Assembly: GCA_036376135.1 (NCBI GenBank)
Contig: DASVAW010000044.1
Coordinates: 1-62,862 of the forward strand
From: Candidatus Polarisedimenticolaceae bacterium
GTDB lineage: Bacteria; Acidobacteriota; Polarisedimenticolia; Polarisedimenticolales; DASRJG01
Direction: 5' to 3'
DNA: 62,862 bases
Position 1 is the stretch's first letter. Each line of letters starts with the position of its first letter. Shown in pieces: positions 41,971 to 52,240 of this stretch. The notes beneath the pieces are model-generated. The model was given only the letters and a program-made list of their open reading frames with translations, was not told the DNA's origin and ran no database searches. The position numbers were made by a program, and so were the translations under genes.

Positions 41971-44496
41971 GTCGTCGCGGCTCAGCTCCGTCGCCGGGGT
42001 CCCGCTCGCGCGGACCGCCGGATAGACGCTCGCCGCGATCGCCGCGAGGAGGATCGTCCCGGTCTGGGCGGCGAGGGCCCCCCACGGCCAGTGCATCGCG
42101 ATCGTCCACCCGAACCAGGCGCGGTTGATGACGAGCACGAGCACGAGCGCGAGCAGCACCCCGGCGACGCTTCCGACCGCGAGGCCGAGAACCCCCATGC
42201 CCAGTCCTTTCCCGAGGAAGACGCGGAAGATCTGCGCGCGCGTCGCGCCCAGGGCGCGATACAAGGCGAGCTCGGAGACCCGCTCGCGCGCGAGGATCAG
42301 CAGGGTGAGGGTGATCCCGCAGGCCGCGATCAGGAGACTCATCGCCTGGAGCAGCCGCGTGACCGCGAAGGTCTGGTCGAAGATCCGGTAGACCTCCTCC
42401 CGCAGCGTGCGGTTGCTTCGCGCCTGCAGCCCCGCGTCGGGGAACTCCGCGCGGATCCGGTCCACGATCGATTCGGGATCGACGCCCGGCGCGAGGTAGA
42501 GGGCGATATTCGACACCGGTCGCGGCCCGAAGATCCCATCGAGGGTCGCGAGGTCGACGAGCGCCCCTCCCGACTCCGAGCTGTAGTCGTAGAAGATCCC
42601 GGCGACCTCCAGGGAGACGTCCCCGTCCGGCCCGGTGACCGGGAACCGGTCGCCGACGGCGAGCCCCGCCTTCCGCGCGAACGGCTCCGAGATCAGCGCC
42701 GCCCCGTGGTCGATCACCCGGCGCATCGCGACGACGGGATCGCCGGAGAGCAGCTCCACGCGGGCGAGGTCGGGGGCGCGTCCGAGCTCGGCGCCGCCGA
42801 CGGTGATCCGGCGCTCGCCGCTGCGGACGACGACCTGACGCAGGCGATCGACGGCGACGACTCCCGGCATCGACGCGAGCCCCCGCTCGAGCGCCGGGTC
42901 GAGGACCGCCGCGCGCCGGGAGCGCTCCCACGACGCGGTGGTGACGTAGACGTCCGCCGCGAGGGTCTTGCCGATCCACAGCTCGACCGTGCGACGGAAG
43001 CTCCCGATCATCAGCGTGATCCCGACGAGCATCGCCACCGCGACCGCCAGCGCCGCCACCGCGAACGCCGTCGAGCCGAGGCGCGCTCCCAGCGCCCGCG
43101 CGCCGTACAGGAACGAGAAGCCGCCGGCGCGAAGGCGCGCCGCCGAGCGCGACAGCAGCCACGGGACGACGAGGGGGATCGCGACGACGATCGCGACCGC
43201 GAGCACGAAGCCCCCCGGCCGCCACGCGTCTCGCACGACCGCTCCGAACACCCCCGCGCCGGCGAGGACGGCGAGCCCCGCGACGAACAGGCCTTTCGAC
43301 GCGCCGCCGAGCGACTCGTGCAGGTCGAACGCCGCGAGCAGGCGTCGCGGATCGCGGCGCGCGGTCTCGAGCGCGGGGCCGAGGGCCCCCGCGAGGACGC
43401 CCCCCGCCCCCACCGCCGCGGCGAGCGGGACCATCCACCACGGGAAATCGAGGCGCTCGATCTCCTCGAGCATGTACAGGTTCGAGATCGTGCGGCTGAC
43501 CGTCTCGACGTTCGACTGCGCCGCCGCCCAGCCGAGCGGCACGCCGATCACGGTCCCGAGCGTGCCGAGGACGGCGACCTCCGCGAGGATCAGGCGGAGC
43601 ACCAGCGCCGGCGACGCCCCCAGCGAGCGAAGCAGGCCGAACTCGGAGCGGCGGCGCACGAGCGCGGCCCGCGTCGAGGCGTGGATCAGGAACCCGCCGA
43701 CGAACAGGCTGATCAGGGACAGGGCGGTGAGGTTCAGCCGGAACGCGCCGAGAAGCCCCGTGGCCTGGCTTCGCCGTTGCTCGGGGGAGACGACCTCCAC
43801 TCCGGGGCCCAGCCGCGCTCGAAGTCCTCGCGCCGCCGCGTCGCGCTCTCCCGGGCTCGCCTTCACGTCGATCTGCCCGAGCTCCCCGCGCGCCCCGAAA
43901 CGGTCCTGCGCCTGCGCGAGGTCCATCACGACGAGCCGGCGGCTCGCCAGCGGCGTGAGCTTCCGGAAGTCGACGAGCGCCCCGACGTGCAGGCGCACGC
44001 GCCGCGTGCCGAGGCTCACCTCGAAGGTGCTTCCGGGTTTCCACCCCTTCTCGGCGGCGAGCTCGGGGGTCACCGCGACCCAGCCGGGTTTCACCAGCGC
44101 CTCGCCCAGGTCGCCGGGAGGGGCTTCCCCGTCCCACGGGATCCGTGCCGCCGCGAAGAGATCGACGCCGACGACCTGGAGGAACCGCGGCTCGGGCTCC
44201 CCGGCGAGCGCGACCTCCACCCGCCAGAGCGGCCACGCCGCCGCGACCCCCGGCGTCGCGAGCACCCGCGGGAGCAGGGTCTCGTCGAGGACGTCGGCGC
44301 GCGGGAGCACCGAGAGATCGGCCTCGCCGCTGACCGCCTGCAGGCTCCCCTCGAAGGCGCCGAGGGCCGAGCGGTTGAGGATCTGGATGCCGACGACCGA
44401 GGCGACGCCCAGCGCCACCCCCGCGAGGGTCAGGAGGAACAGCACCTTCCCCGCGCGGAAGTGCGCGACGAAGGCGAGGAGGAGCAGCCGGCCCAT
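41965..44496 (-). CDS. ABC transporter permease, FtsX/MacB-type, two FtsX domains
   Basis: 843 residues. N-terminal helix (about 17-37), a large periplasmic domain (about 40-250), a first FtsX block (about 260-380: LFVGGFLIHASTRAALVRRRSEFGLLRSLGASPALVLRLILAE), central helices, a second periplasmic domain and a second FtsX block at the C-terminus (about 715-835: LLILARERVSELALYRALGATRAQIFRVFLGKGLGMGVLG). Ends in TPATELSRDDL. The layout matches AttFGH/LolCE-like extruders of lipoproteins, lipids or peptides. One base separates its start from the ATPase gene stop. Confidence 0.9.
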   Translation of the reverse strand: MGRLLLLAFVAHFRAGKVLFLLTLAGVALGVASVVGIQILNRSALGAFEGSLQAVSGEADLSVLPRADVLDETLLPRVLATPGVAAAWPLWRVEVALAGEPEPRFLQVVGVDLFAAARIPWDGEAPPGDLGEALVKPGWVAVTPELAAEKGWKPGSTFEVSLGTRRVRLHVGALVDFRKLTPLASRRLVVMDLAQAQDRFGARGELGQIDVKASPGERDAAARGLRARLGPGVEVVSPEQRRSQATGLLGAFRLNLTALSLISLFVGGFLIHASTRAALVRRRSEFGLLRSLGASPALVLRLILAEVAVLGTLGTVIGVPLGWAAAQSNVETVSRTISNLYMLEEIERLDFPWWMVPLAAAVGAGGVLAGALGPALETARRDPRRLLAAFDLHESLGGASKGLFVAGLAVLAGAGVFGAVVRDAWRPGGFVLAVAIVVAIPLVVPWLLSRSAARLRAGGFSFLYGARALGARLGSTAFAVAALAVAVAMLVGITLMIGSFRRTVELWIGKTLAADVYVTTASWERSRRAAVLDPALERGLASMPGVVAVDRLRQVVVRSGERRITVGGAELGRAPDLARVELLSGDPVVAMRRVIDHGAALISEPFARKAGLAVGDRFPVTGPDGDVSLEVAGIFYDYSSESGGALVDLATLDGIFGPRPVSNIALYLAPGVDPESIVDRIRAEFPDAGLQARSNRTLREEVYRIFDQTFAVTRLLQAMSLLIAACGITLTLLILARERVSELALYRALGATRAQIFRVFLGKGLGMGVLGLAVGSVAGVLLALVLVLVINRAWFGWTIAMHWPWGALAAQTGTILLAAIAASVYPAVRASGTPATELSRDDL

Positions 44497-44497
44497 C

Positions 44498-45181
44498 TCA
44501 GGCGGTCTCGAGAGTCCCGCTGTGCAGGCGCCAGCGCGCCGAGGCGAGCGCGGCGAGCTCGAGGCTGTGGGTCACGTAGAGGAGGGTCGATCCCTCTTCC
44601 GCGGCCAGGCGGAGCAGGAGGTCCATGACGACGCGGCTGTTGTCGTCGTCGAGGTTGCCGGTCGGCTCGTCGGCGAGAAGCAGCCGCGGCTTGCGGACGA
44701 GGGCCCGACAGATCGCCACGCGCTGCATCTCGCCGCCGCTCAACTTCTGCACCGGGTCTCCCGCCCGGTCGGCGAGCCCGACACGCTCGAGCAGCTCGAG
44801 GGCCCGGCGCCTGGGGCCGTCGCCGCGGTCCCCCGCGATCCAGCACGGGAGCATCACGTTGTCGACGACCGAGAGGTGGCCGAGCAGGTGGAAGAACTGG
44901 AACACGAACCCGACCGCGTCGCGACGCAGTCGCGTGCGCTGCGCCTCGGAGAGGGACGCGAGGTCGTGCCCTTCCAGCTCGACGCGCCCTTCGGTGGGGC
45001 TGTCGATCCCGGCGGCGAGGTGGAGGAAGGTGCTCTTGCCGCTGCCGCTGCGGCCGATCACCGCGATCCTCGATCTCTCGGGGACCTCCGCGGTGGCGTT
45101 ATGGAGCGCGTGGTGGAGCCGCCCGTCGGCGAGACGGTAGGTCTTCGAGACGCCGGTGAACCGGAGGACCGGGGGTGTCAC
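44498..45181 (-). CDS. ABC transporter ATP-binding protein (LolD/MacB type)
   Basis: 227 residues. Walker A GRSGSGKST, Q-loop FVFQFFHLLGHLSVVDNVMLP, signature LSGGEMQRV, Walker B RLLLADEPTGNLD and switch His in VTHSLE are all intact. LHHALHNATAEVPERSRIAVIGRSG and the FFHLLGHLSVVDNVMLP stretch are typical of LolD/MacB ATPases that drive mechanotransmission across the envelope rather than transport through a channel. Pairs with the downstream FtsX-type permease. Upstream, 40 bases to the DUF4328 gene stop hold nothing recognisable. Confidence 0.94.
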   Translation of the reverse strand: MTPPVLRFTGVSKTYRLADGRLHHALHNATAEVPERSRIAVIGRSGSGKSTFLHLAAGIDSPTEGRVELEGHDLASLSEAQRTRLRRDAVGFVFQFFHLLGHLSVVDNVMLPCWIAGDRGDGPRRRALELLERVGLADRAGDPVQKLSGGEMQRVAICRALVRKPRLLLADEPTGNLDDDNSRVVMDLLLRLAAEEGSTLLYVTHSLELAALASARWRLHSGTLETA

Positions 45182-45221
45182 GCCGGGAGGCTAACAGCGC
45201 CCCCCGCACACGGCCACGGCC

Positions 45222-45932
45222 TCAGCGCGCGTCGACGCCGAGCTTCGCCGCGGCTTTCCGCTGGCGGCCCGTGAGGCCGAGCACCATCGCGATCGCCGCC
45301 GTCGTCGCAGCGGTCGTGAGCAGCACCCCGACCAACTGGACCGACCGAAGGAACGCGGCGTCGGCGGCGCCGCCGGAGGTCGCGGGCGCCATGTTCTCGA
45401 AGTTCGACACGAGGTTCATCGCGATCCACAGCGCCCACCACACGCCGACGAGCCCCGCGCCGCGCTCGACCGCGAACCCACCGGTGTCCCCGGCGAGCGC
45501 GTCCTCGGTGCGGATCCAGGCCTCCCGCGCCGCCTGGTAGGGACGGAAGAGGTTCAGGATCGGGATGAAGAAATAGCCGACCGCCCACCCCGGAGTGAAA
45601 CGCGGGGTGGCGTGCCCGAGGGCGGGAAGGTTGGCGTAAACGCGGTGGAACCACATGCAGAACGCCACGACGGCACCGATCGAGAGTACGGCGACGATCA
45701 CGAGCAGGGCGAAGAGGGTCATGGCATGCGCGAGGTCGTTGGGGTTCAGGGCGGTCGGATTCGCGAAGTACACCGCGATCGCGAAGGCCGTGCTGGCCGC
45801 AAGCCCGGCGACGGCCCATCGGGCCCGGATGCCGGGATCGCGATACGGCGGCACGGGGACTCCCGCCCGCAAGCCGGGCGTCGTCGTGAGGTCGGCCGCC
45901 GGCGGTGCGTAGACGTTGTCGTCGCCGTTCAA
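45222..45932 (-). CDS. DUF4328 membrane protein
   Basis: 236 residues from a TTG at 45932 preceded by GGAGGGGTCCTCG; a GTG at 45974 is the longer option. The N-terminus [11 protein letters not shown] is a common soluble head in this group. Membrane helices about 41-62, 74-100, 122-140, 170-190 and 205-225. [15 protein letters not shown]...[23 protein letters not shown] is diagnostic of DUF4328. Function unknown. Divergent from the sdh operon. Confidence 0.8.
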   Translation of the reverse strand: MNGDDNVYAPPAADLTTTPGLRAGVPVPPYRDPGIRARWAVAGLAASTAFAIAVYFANPTALNPNDLAHAMTLFALLVIVAVLSIGAVVAFCMWFHRVYANLPALGHATPRFTPGWAVGYFFIPILNLFRPYQAAREAWIRTEDALAGDTGGFAVERGAGLVGVWWALWIAMNLVSNFENMAPATSGGAADAAFLRSVQLVGVLLTTAATTAAIAMVLGLTGRQRKAAAKLGVDAR

Positions 45933-45978
45933 CGAGGACCCCTCCGAAGGTGCCGCGAGTCTAACGCGGATCACGTCG

Positions 45979-45998
45979 GCACCCTCCTGTCAGGGTGC
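45979..45998. promoter_or_regulatory. inverted repeat in the sdh promoter
   Basis: Perfect 7-bp arms GCACCCT and AGGGTGC separated by six bases. It lies immediately upstream of the -10-like TACCAT (45999-46004), that is, in the -35/-10 spacer of the likely sdh promoter (start near 46011). A good position for a repressor operator. Confidence 0.5.
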
Positions 45999-46039
45999 TA
46001 CCATCCCGCTCCTTCGACCGATCCACGCACGGAGAACCG

Positions 46040-46717
46040 ATGGAAAGGTTGCAATCCCTACCCCAAAGCTCGGTCGGGAAGAAGATCCTCATGGCCGCGA
46101 CGGGGATCGTGCTGGTCGCGTTCGTCGTCGTGCACATGCTGGGGAACCTCAAGGCCTACCTCGGCGCCGAGCACTTCAACGAATACGCGCGCTTCCTCCG
46201 GACCGCCGGCGCCCCCGCGATCCCCCAGAACGGGGTGTTGTGGATCGCGCGCGTGGTCCTCCTCGCGTGCGTGGGCGTGCACATCTGGGCGGCGATCGCG
46301 CTGACCCGGGCGAGCTGGGCGGCGAGGCCCGGGAAATACGCGAAGGGGAACGACCTCTCCTTCAGCTACGCCTCGCGCACGATGCGCTGGGGGGGCGTTA
46401 TCCTCACCGCCTTCGTCGTCTTCCACCTGCTCCACCTGACGACCGGGAACGTGCACCCGGACTTCCGCCCCGAGGACCCGTACCACAACTTCGTGGTCGG
46501 CTTCTCGAGCGTGCCGGTGGCGCTCGCCTACGTCGTCGCGATGGCGGCGCTGGCCTTCCACCTCTACCACGGCATCTGGAGTGCGACGCAGACGCTGGGG
46601 ATCGACAACCCGCGCTTCGAGCGGCTCCGGCGCCCCGCGGCGCTCGCGATCGGCCTCGTCGTCTTTCTCGGCAACGTCTCGTTTCCGCTGGCGGTCCTCG
46701 CCGGCGTGATCAAGTAA
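46040..46717 (+). CDS. sdhC: succinate dehydrogenase cytochrome b subunit
   Basis: 225 residues from the ATG after CGGAGAACCG; a longer in-frame start at 45995 lacks a site. Five membrane helices (about 14-36, 64-86, 105-128, 150-172, 188-210) with heme-ligand candidates in [36 protein letters not shown] and [17 protein letters not shown]. This is the single large anchor of type B succinate:quinone oxidoreductases with two b hemes, so no sdhD is needed. First gene of sdhCAB. Confidence 0.93.
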   Translation: MERLQSLPQSSVGKKILMAATGIVLVAFVVVHMLGNLKAYLGAEHFNEYARFLRTAGAPAIPQNGVLWIARVVLLACVGVHIWAAIALTRASWAARPGKYAKGNDLSFSYASRTMRWGGVILTAFVVFHLLHLTTGNVHPDFRPEDPYHNFVVGFSSVPVALAYVVAMAALAFHLYHGIWSATQTLGIDNPRFERLRRPAALAIGLVVFLGNVSFPLAVLAGVIK

Positions 46718-46729
46718 GGAGGGGATGCG

Positions 46730-48642
<1,913 letters not shown>

Positions 48643-48643
<1 letters not shown>

Positions 48644-49422
48644 TGAACCTCATCCTGAACGTCTGGCGCCAGGCGGGTCCGAAGGCCCCCGGGAAGTTCG
48701 AGCGGCTCGAGGCGAAGGACATCTCCGACCACGCGTCGTTCCTCGAGATGCTCGACATCGTCAACGAGCGGCTCGAGGAGAAAGGCGAGCGACCGATCGC
48801 CTTCGAGCACGACTGCCGCGAGGGGATCTGCGGCGCCTGCGGGGTCGTGATCAGCGGGACGCCGCACGGGCCGCACAAGGCGACGACGACCTGCCAGCTG
48901 CACATGCGCTCGTTCAAGGACGGCGACGAGTTGTGGATCGAGCCGTGGCGCGCGACCGCTTTCCCGGTCCTGAAGGACCTGATCGTGGATCGCTCGGCGT
49001 TCGACCGGATCATGCAGGCGGGAGGGTACGTCTCCGTCAACACCGGCAACGCCCCCGACGGGAACGCGATCCCGATCGGCAAGGACGTCGCCGCCAAGGC
49101 GATGGACGCGGCCGCGTGCATCGGGTGCGGCGCTTGCGTCGCGGCGTGCCCGAACGCCTCGGCGATGTTGTTCGTCTCGGCGAAGGTCTCCCAGCTGGGC
49201 CTGCTCCCGCAGGGTCAGCCCGAGCGTTACGACCGCGTCAACGCGATGGTCGCGCAGATGGACCAGGAGGGGTTCGGCTCGTGCACGAACCACGGCGCCT
49301 GCCAGAACGCCTGCCCGAAGGAGATCGGCGTCAACTTCATCGCGATGCTCAACCGCGATCTGCGCAGCTCGATCCTGTGCCCTTCGCCCAAGCCGAAGCC
49401 CTCGACGGGCGAAGGCGCGTGA
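48643..49422 (+). CDS. sdhB: succinate dehydrogenase iron-sulfur subunit
   Basis: 259 residues. [2Fe-2S] ligands in [17 protein letters not shown] and TTTCQLHM; [4Fe-4S] and [3Fe-4S] ligands in [15 protein letters not shown] and [16 protein letters not shown]. Transfers electrons from SdhA FAD to the b hemes/quinone. The C-terminal tail ([14 protein letters not shown]) after NRDLRSSIL is a short extra extension. Overlaps sdhA by one base. Convergent with the radical SAM gene, 7 bp apart. Confidence 0.96.
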
Positions 49423-49429
49423 GCGGCGC

Positions 49430-50929
49430 CTAGACCCCGCCGTAGACGGGCGCCGCGCCGGGTACCTCGACGACCTGGCGCGCGAGTCCGCGGCGGAACC
49501 GCAGGTGCCGCCACCGCGCGGCCTCGACGATCGGCCGCCACGCGGCGTGGGTGAAGCGCGCGCGGATCAGCCAGGGCCAGAGGCGGTTCGACTTCTTGTA
49601 GAGGTAGCTCATCGCGAGGTACCCGGGGATCTCCCCCGCCCGGCGCGGGCGCCGTTTCCAGATCGAGCGCGCGGAGAACAACCTCCGGTAGCAGCGGTCG
49701 TACCCTTCGAGCAGTTCCTCCGGGCTCATGTGCCTGGGCCGGAAGACCACGTGCCCGGTGTCGTAGAGGTCCCAGTCGCGGTGAAGCAGCCGCCCCTCCG
49801 CCTCGAGCTGCCGGAAGAACGGCGTCCCGGGATACGGCGTCAGGATGTGGAACGTCGCGCAGGCGAGCCGGTTCTCCTCGACCCACTCGGCGGTACGGTC
49901 GAAGACGTCGGGGCGGTCGTGGTCGAACCCGAAGACGAAGCTCGCGTTGACCGCGATCCCGTTCCGGTGGAAGACCTCGACGCGACGGGCGTAGTCCTCG
50001 GGACGCGGCGATTTCTTCCGCGCGTCGTCGAGGTTCTCCCCGGTGAGCGTCTCGAGGCCCACGAAGACCGCCGTGCACCCCGCGAGCGCCATCCCGCGGA
50101 CGAGCGAGGGGTCGTCGGTGACGTCGATCGTGACCGCGGCGCTCCAGATCTTGCCGAGGGGCGCGAGCGCGCGGCAGAGCGACCGGAGGTAATCCGGGCG
50201 CGAGCCGAGGTTGTTGTCGGTGAAGACGAAGTAGGGCTCGTCGTTCGCGACGACCTCGGCCGCCACCTGCTCGACGTCGCGCATCTGGTAGGGCATGTGC
50301 AGGCCGTCGGTTGCGAGGTAGCAGAACCCGCAGCGGTTGTGGCACCCGCGGGTCGCGTTGACGCTCGAGGTCGTCAGGAAGTCCCGCCTCGGGAGGAGCG
50401 ATCGTCGCGGCGCGGGCTCGTCGCGGTACGGCGTTCGATAACTCCCCACATAGCGCGGCTGAAGCCGTCCGGCCGCGGCGTCCTCCAGGATCCTCGGCCA
50501 GAGTTGCACCCCCTCGCCGATCGCGAGGGCGTCGGCGTGGGGCGCCGCCTCGTCGGGACAGCTCATGACGTGCAGGCCGCCGAAGACGATCTTCGCGCCG
50601 CGGTCCCGATACCAGCGCGCCAGGGCATAAGCCCGCTTCGCGAAGGTGAGATGAACGGAGATCCCCACCACGCTCGGGAAGGGATCCGTGGGGGGGAGTC
50701 CCTGCAGGAGGTTCTCGTCCCAGTACTCGACCTCCCAGTCGGGAGGCGTGGCCCCGGCGATCGAGGTGAGGGCGAGCGTGGGGGTGAGGACGTGTTTGCC
50801 GAAACTGCCGTGCGGGTCCTTCGGGTAGAAGGGATTCAGGAGGAGCGCGCGCCGTGGGGTCGGCGGAGGCGTCTCGAGGGACGGGTCGAGCCGGGGGGCT
50901 TCCCGCATCGCACGGGGCAGAGGGCGCAT
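49430..50929 (-). CDS. B12-binding domain / radical SAM protein (class B methylase-like)
   Basis: 499 residues from the ATG at 50929 after CGGAGGTCCCC. N-terminal cobalamin-binding-like region about 25-165 (ALLLNPFYPKDPHGSFG, SVVGISVHLTFAKRAYALARW, GAKIVFGGLHVMSCPDEA). Radical SAM core about 180-400 with CHNRCGFCY, followed by a helical basic tail. Relatives include hopanoid C-2 methylase HpnP, BchE and other B12-dependent methylases; the substrate here is unknown. The cobalamin DxHxxG motif is not obvious, so B12 binding is uncertain. Leader holds an 8-bp inverted repeat covering the ribosome binding site. Divergent from the GNAT gene. Confidence 0.85.
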   Translation of the reverse strand: MRPLPRAMREAPRLDPSLETPPPTPRRALLLNPFYPKDPHGSFGKHVLTPTLALTSIAGATPPDWEVEYWDENLLQGLPPTDPFPSVVGISVHLTFAKRAYALARWYRDRGAKIVFGGLHVMSCPDEAAPHADALAIGEGVQLWPRILEDAAAGRLQPRYVGSYRTPYRDEPAPRRSLLPRRDFLTTSSVNATRGCHNRCGFCYLATDGLHMPYQMRDVEQVAAEVVANDEPYFVFTDNNLGSRPDYLRSLCRALAPLGKIWSAAVTIDVTDDPSLVRGMALAGCTAVFVGLETLTGENLDDARKKSPRPEDYARRVEVFHRNGIAVNASFVFGFDHDRPDVFDRTAEWVEENRLACATFHILTPYPGTPFFRQLEAEGRLLHRDWDLYDTGHVVFRPRHMSPEELLEGYDRCYRRLFSARSIWKRRPRRAGEIPGYLAMSYLYKKSNRLWPWLIRARFTHAAWRPIVEAARWRHLRFRRGLARQVVEVPGAAPVYGGV

Positions 50930-50933
50930 GGGG

Positions 50934-50968
50934 ACCTCCGTTCGCCTGGAAGCATGACCGACGGAGGT
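50934..50968 (-). promoter_or_regulatory. leader inverted repeat covering the ribosome binding site of the radical SAM gene
   Basis: On the minus strand ACCTCCGT (50961-50968) is followed after 19 bases by ACGGAGGT (50934-50941), which is the ribosome binding site of the ATG at 50929. A perfect 8-bp pairing could hide the site. Confidence 0.5.
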
Positions 50969-51004
50969 GCCGACGACGTGGAGCGTTCGTGCAAAACTCC
51001 CGTC

Positions 51005-51478
51005 ATGAACATCCAGTGGGCCCGCGAGCACGACGTTCCCCTGCTCCTCCGCTTCATCCGTGACCTCGCCACCTACGAGAAGCTCGAGCACGAGGTCACG
51101 GCGACGGAGGAGGGGCTGCGGCGCACCCTCTTCGGCGAGAAGCGGTACGCCGAGGCCCTGATCGCGCGCCTCGACGGCGAGCCGGTCGGGTTCGCCCTGT
51201 TCTTCCACAACTACTCGACCTTCGTGGGGAAGCCCGGGCTCTACCTGGAGGACCTGTTCGTGGAGCCCGACCATCGCGGGAAGGGGGTCGGCAAGGCGCT
51301 GCTTCAACGCCTCGCGGCGATCGCGATCGAACGGGACTGCGGGCGAATGGAGTGGGCCGTTCTCGACTGGAATGCGCCGTCCATCGCCTTCTACCGGTCG
51401 CTCGGGGCGGTGCCGATGGACGACTGGACGGTTTTCCGGCTGGCGGGGCCTGCGCTTCGGGAGTTGGCCGACCGCTGA
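51005..51478 (+). CDS. GNAT family N-acetyltransferase (SSAT-like)
   Basis: 157 residues. LLLRFIRDLATYEKLEHEVTATEE is typical of the diamine/spermidine acetyltransferase-like branch; the acetyl-CoA loop reads VEPDHRGKGVGKALL (about 85-99), and LDWNAPSIAFYRSLGAVPMDDW is the conserved C-terminal strand/helix. Probably acetylates a primary amine (polyamine or amino acid analog). Its 74-base upstream region is shared with the divergent radical SAM gene. Ends directly against the VapC-like stop. Confidence 0.9.
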   Translation: MNIQWAREHDVPLLLRFIRDLATYEKLEHEVTATEEGLRRTLFGEKRYAEALIARLDGEPVGFALFFHNYSTFVGKPGLYLEDLFVEPDHRGKGVGKALLQRLAAIAIERDCGRMEWAVLDWNAPSIAFYRSLGAVPMDDWTVFRLAGPALRELADR

Positions 51479-51889
51479 TCAGTCCTTGGACTCGGGCTCG
51501 ACGACGATCGACCCCACTCGCCCGATGTTCCGGAAGTGCGCATCACATGTCAGGACCGTCGCGGCGGTCCGGGCCGCCGACGCCGCGATCCAGATGTCGT
51601 TGGTGGGAACGGGGCGTCCAGCCCGTCGAAGGCCCACGACGATCTCCGCGAAGATCCGGGCGGTATCGGCGTCGGTCTCCACGACCTCGACAAGGGGATG
51701 GGCGAGGAATTCGCGAAGCTCGGCGGCGTTGCGCTCCGCGCGACCCCCGAGGAGGAAGCCGACCCAGAGTTCGCCGAGTACCGTCACCGGAACACCCACC
51801 CAGTCTGCGGCATCGACGAGATCCGCAACCCGCGTGTCCCCCGCCTTGAAACGGCTGTAGGCGGAGGTGTCCAGGCAGTAGCGGCTCAC
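51479..51889 (-). CDS. vapC: PIN-domain toxin (VapC-like)
   Basis: 136 residues from a GTG overlapping the antitoxin stop (GTGA). PIN nuclease acidic residues D7 (YCLDTSAYSRF), E40 (TVLGELWVGF), D98 (TNDIWIAASA) and D116 (LTCDAHF) are all present, so it should be an active Mg-dependent RNase. The toxin of a type II system whose antitoxin is the gene just upstream. Confidence 0.92.
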   Translation of the reverse strand: MSRYCLDTSAYSRFKAGDTRVADLVDAADWVGVPVTVLGELWVGFLLGGRAERNAAELREFLAHPLVEVVETDADTARIFAEIVVGLRRAGRPVPTNDIWIAASAARTAATVLTCDAHFRNIGRVGSIVVEPESKD

Positions 51890-52137
51890 CGCCAGAGGTC
51901 CTCGTCGATCTGTTCCACGACGGCGACGCTGGCGTCGAAGCGCTTCCGCTCCGCCTCGGTCCAGGTGCCGGCGAGCCGTCCGAGGCCGTTGCTTCGGCTC
52001 GCGCCGGGGAGGACCCCCAACCCCTCCCGGAGCACGTCGAGGACGGTCTGGTTCAGCGAAGCGCCCCGGCGCTTCTTCTCTTTCTCCAGGGCCTTGCCGA
52101 GGTCGGTCGGGACGTTCCGAATGGTCAGGTGGCGCAT
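51886..52137 (-). CDS. vapB: ribbon-helix-helix antitoxin (VapB/FitA-like)
   Basis: 83 residues. N-terminal RHH DNA-binding fold (MRHLTIRNVPTDLGKALEKEKKRRGASLNQTVLDVLREGL) and a C-terminal toxin-wrapping tail (LAGTWTEAERKRFDASVAVVEQIDEDLW) of the kind that inserts into the PIN active site. Overlaps vapC by 4 bp. The ATG lies inside one arm of an inverted repeat, so autoregulation is likely. Confidence 0.92.
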   Translation of the reverse strand: MRHLTIRNVPTDLGKALEKEKKRRGASLNQTVLDVLREGLGVLPGASRSNGLGRLAGTWTEAERKRFDASVAVVEQIDEDLWR

Positions 52138-52181
52138 GCATTCAACCTCTTGCGTTCGATGAACTATATACGTGAATGCAT
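52136..52181. promoter_or_regulatory. vapBC promoter/operator region
   Basis: AT-richer than its surroundings. Outer 9-bp inverted repeat ATGCATTCA (52136-52144) and TGAATGCAT (52173-52181); inner dyad GTTC-GAT-GAAC (52154-52164); minus-strand -10 candidate TATAGT (52168-52163). Arrangement fits cooperative binding of an RHH antitoxin over its own promoter. Confidence 0.6.
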
Positions 52182-52240
52182 ATCGTCGCGCAAGCGCCGG
52201 GGTCGTTCCCCGCCGCGGGAGACGGCGTTACCCTTGGCGC

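Noticed and set aside
49430-50929. Firm call of hopanoid methylase HpnP or BchE
   Set aside because: Only the general B12/radical SAM layout is clear; there are no hopanoid or bacteriochlorophyll genes nearby and the DxHxxG motif is not evident.
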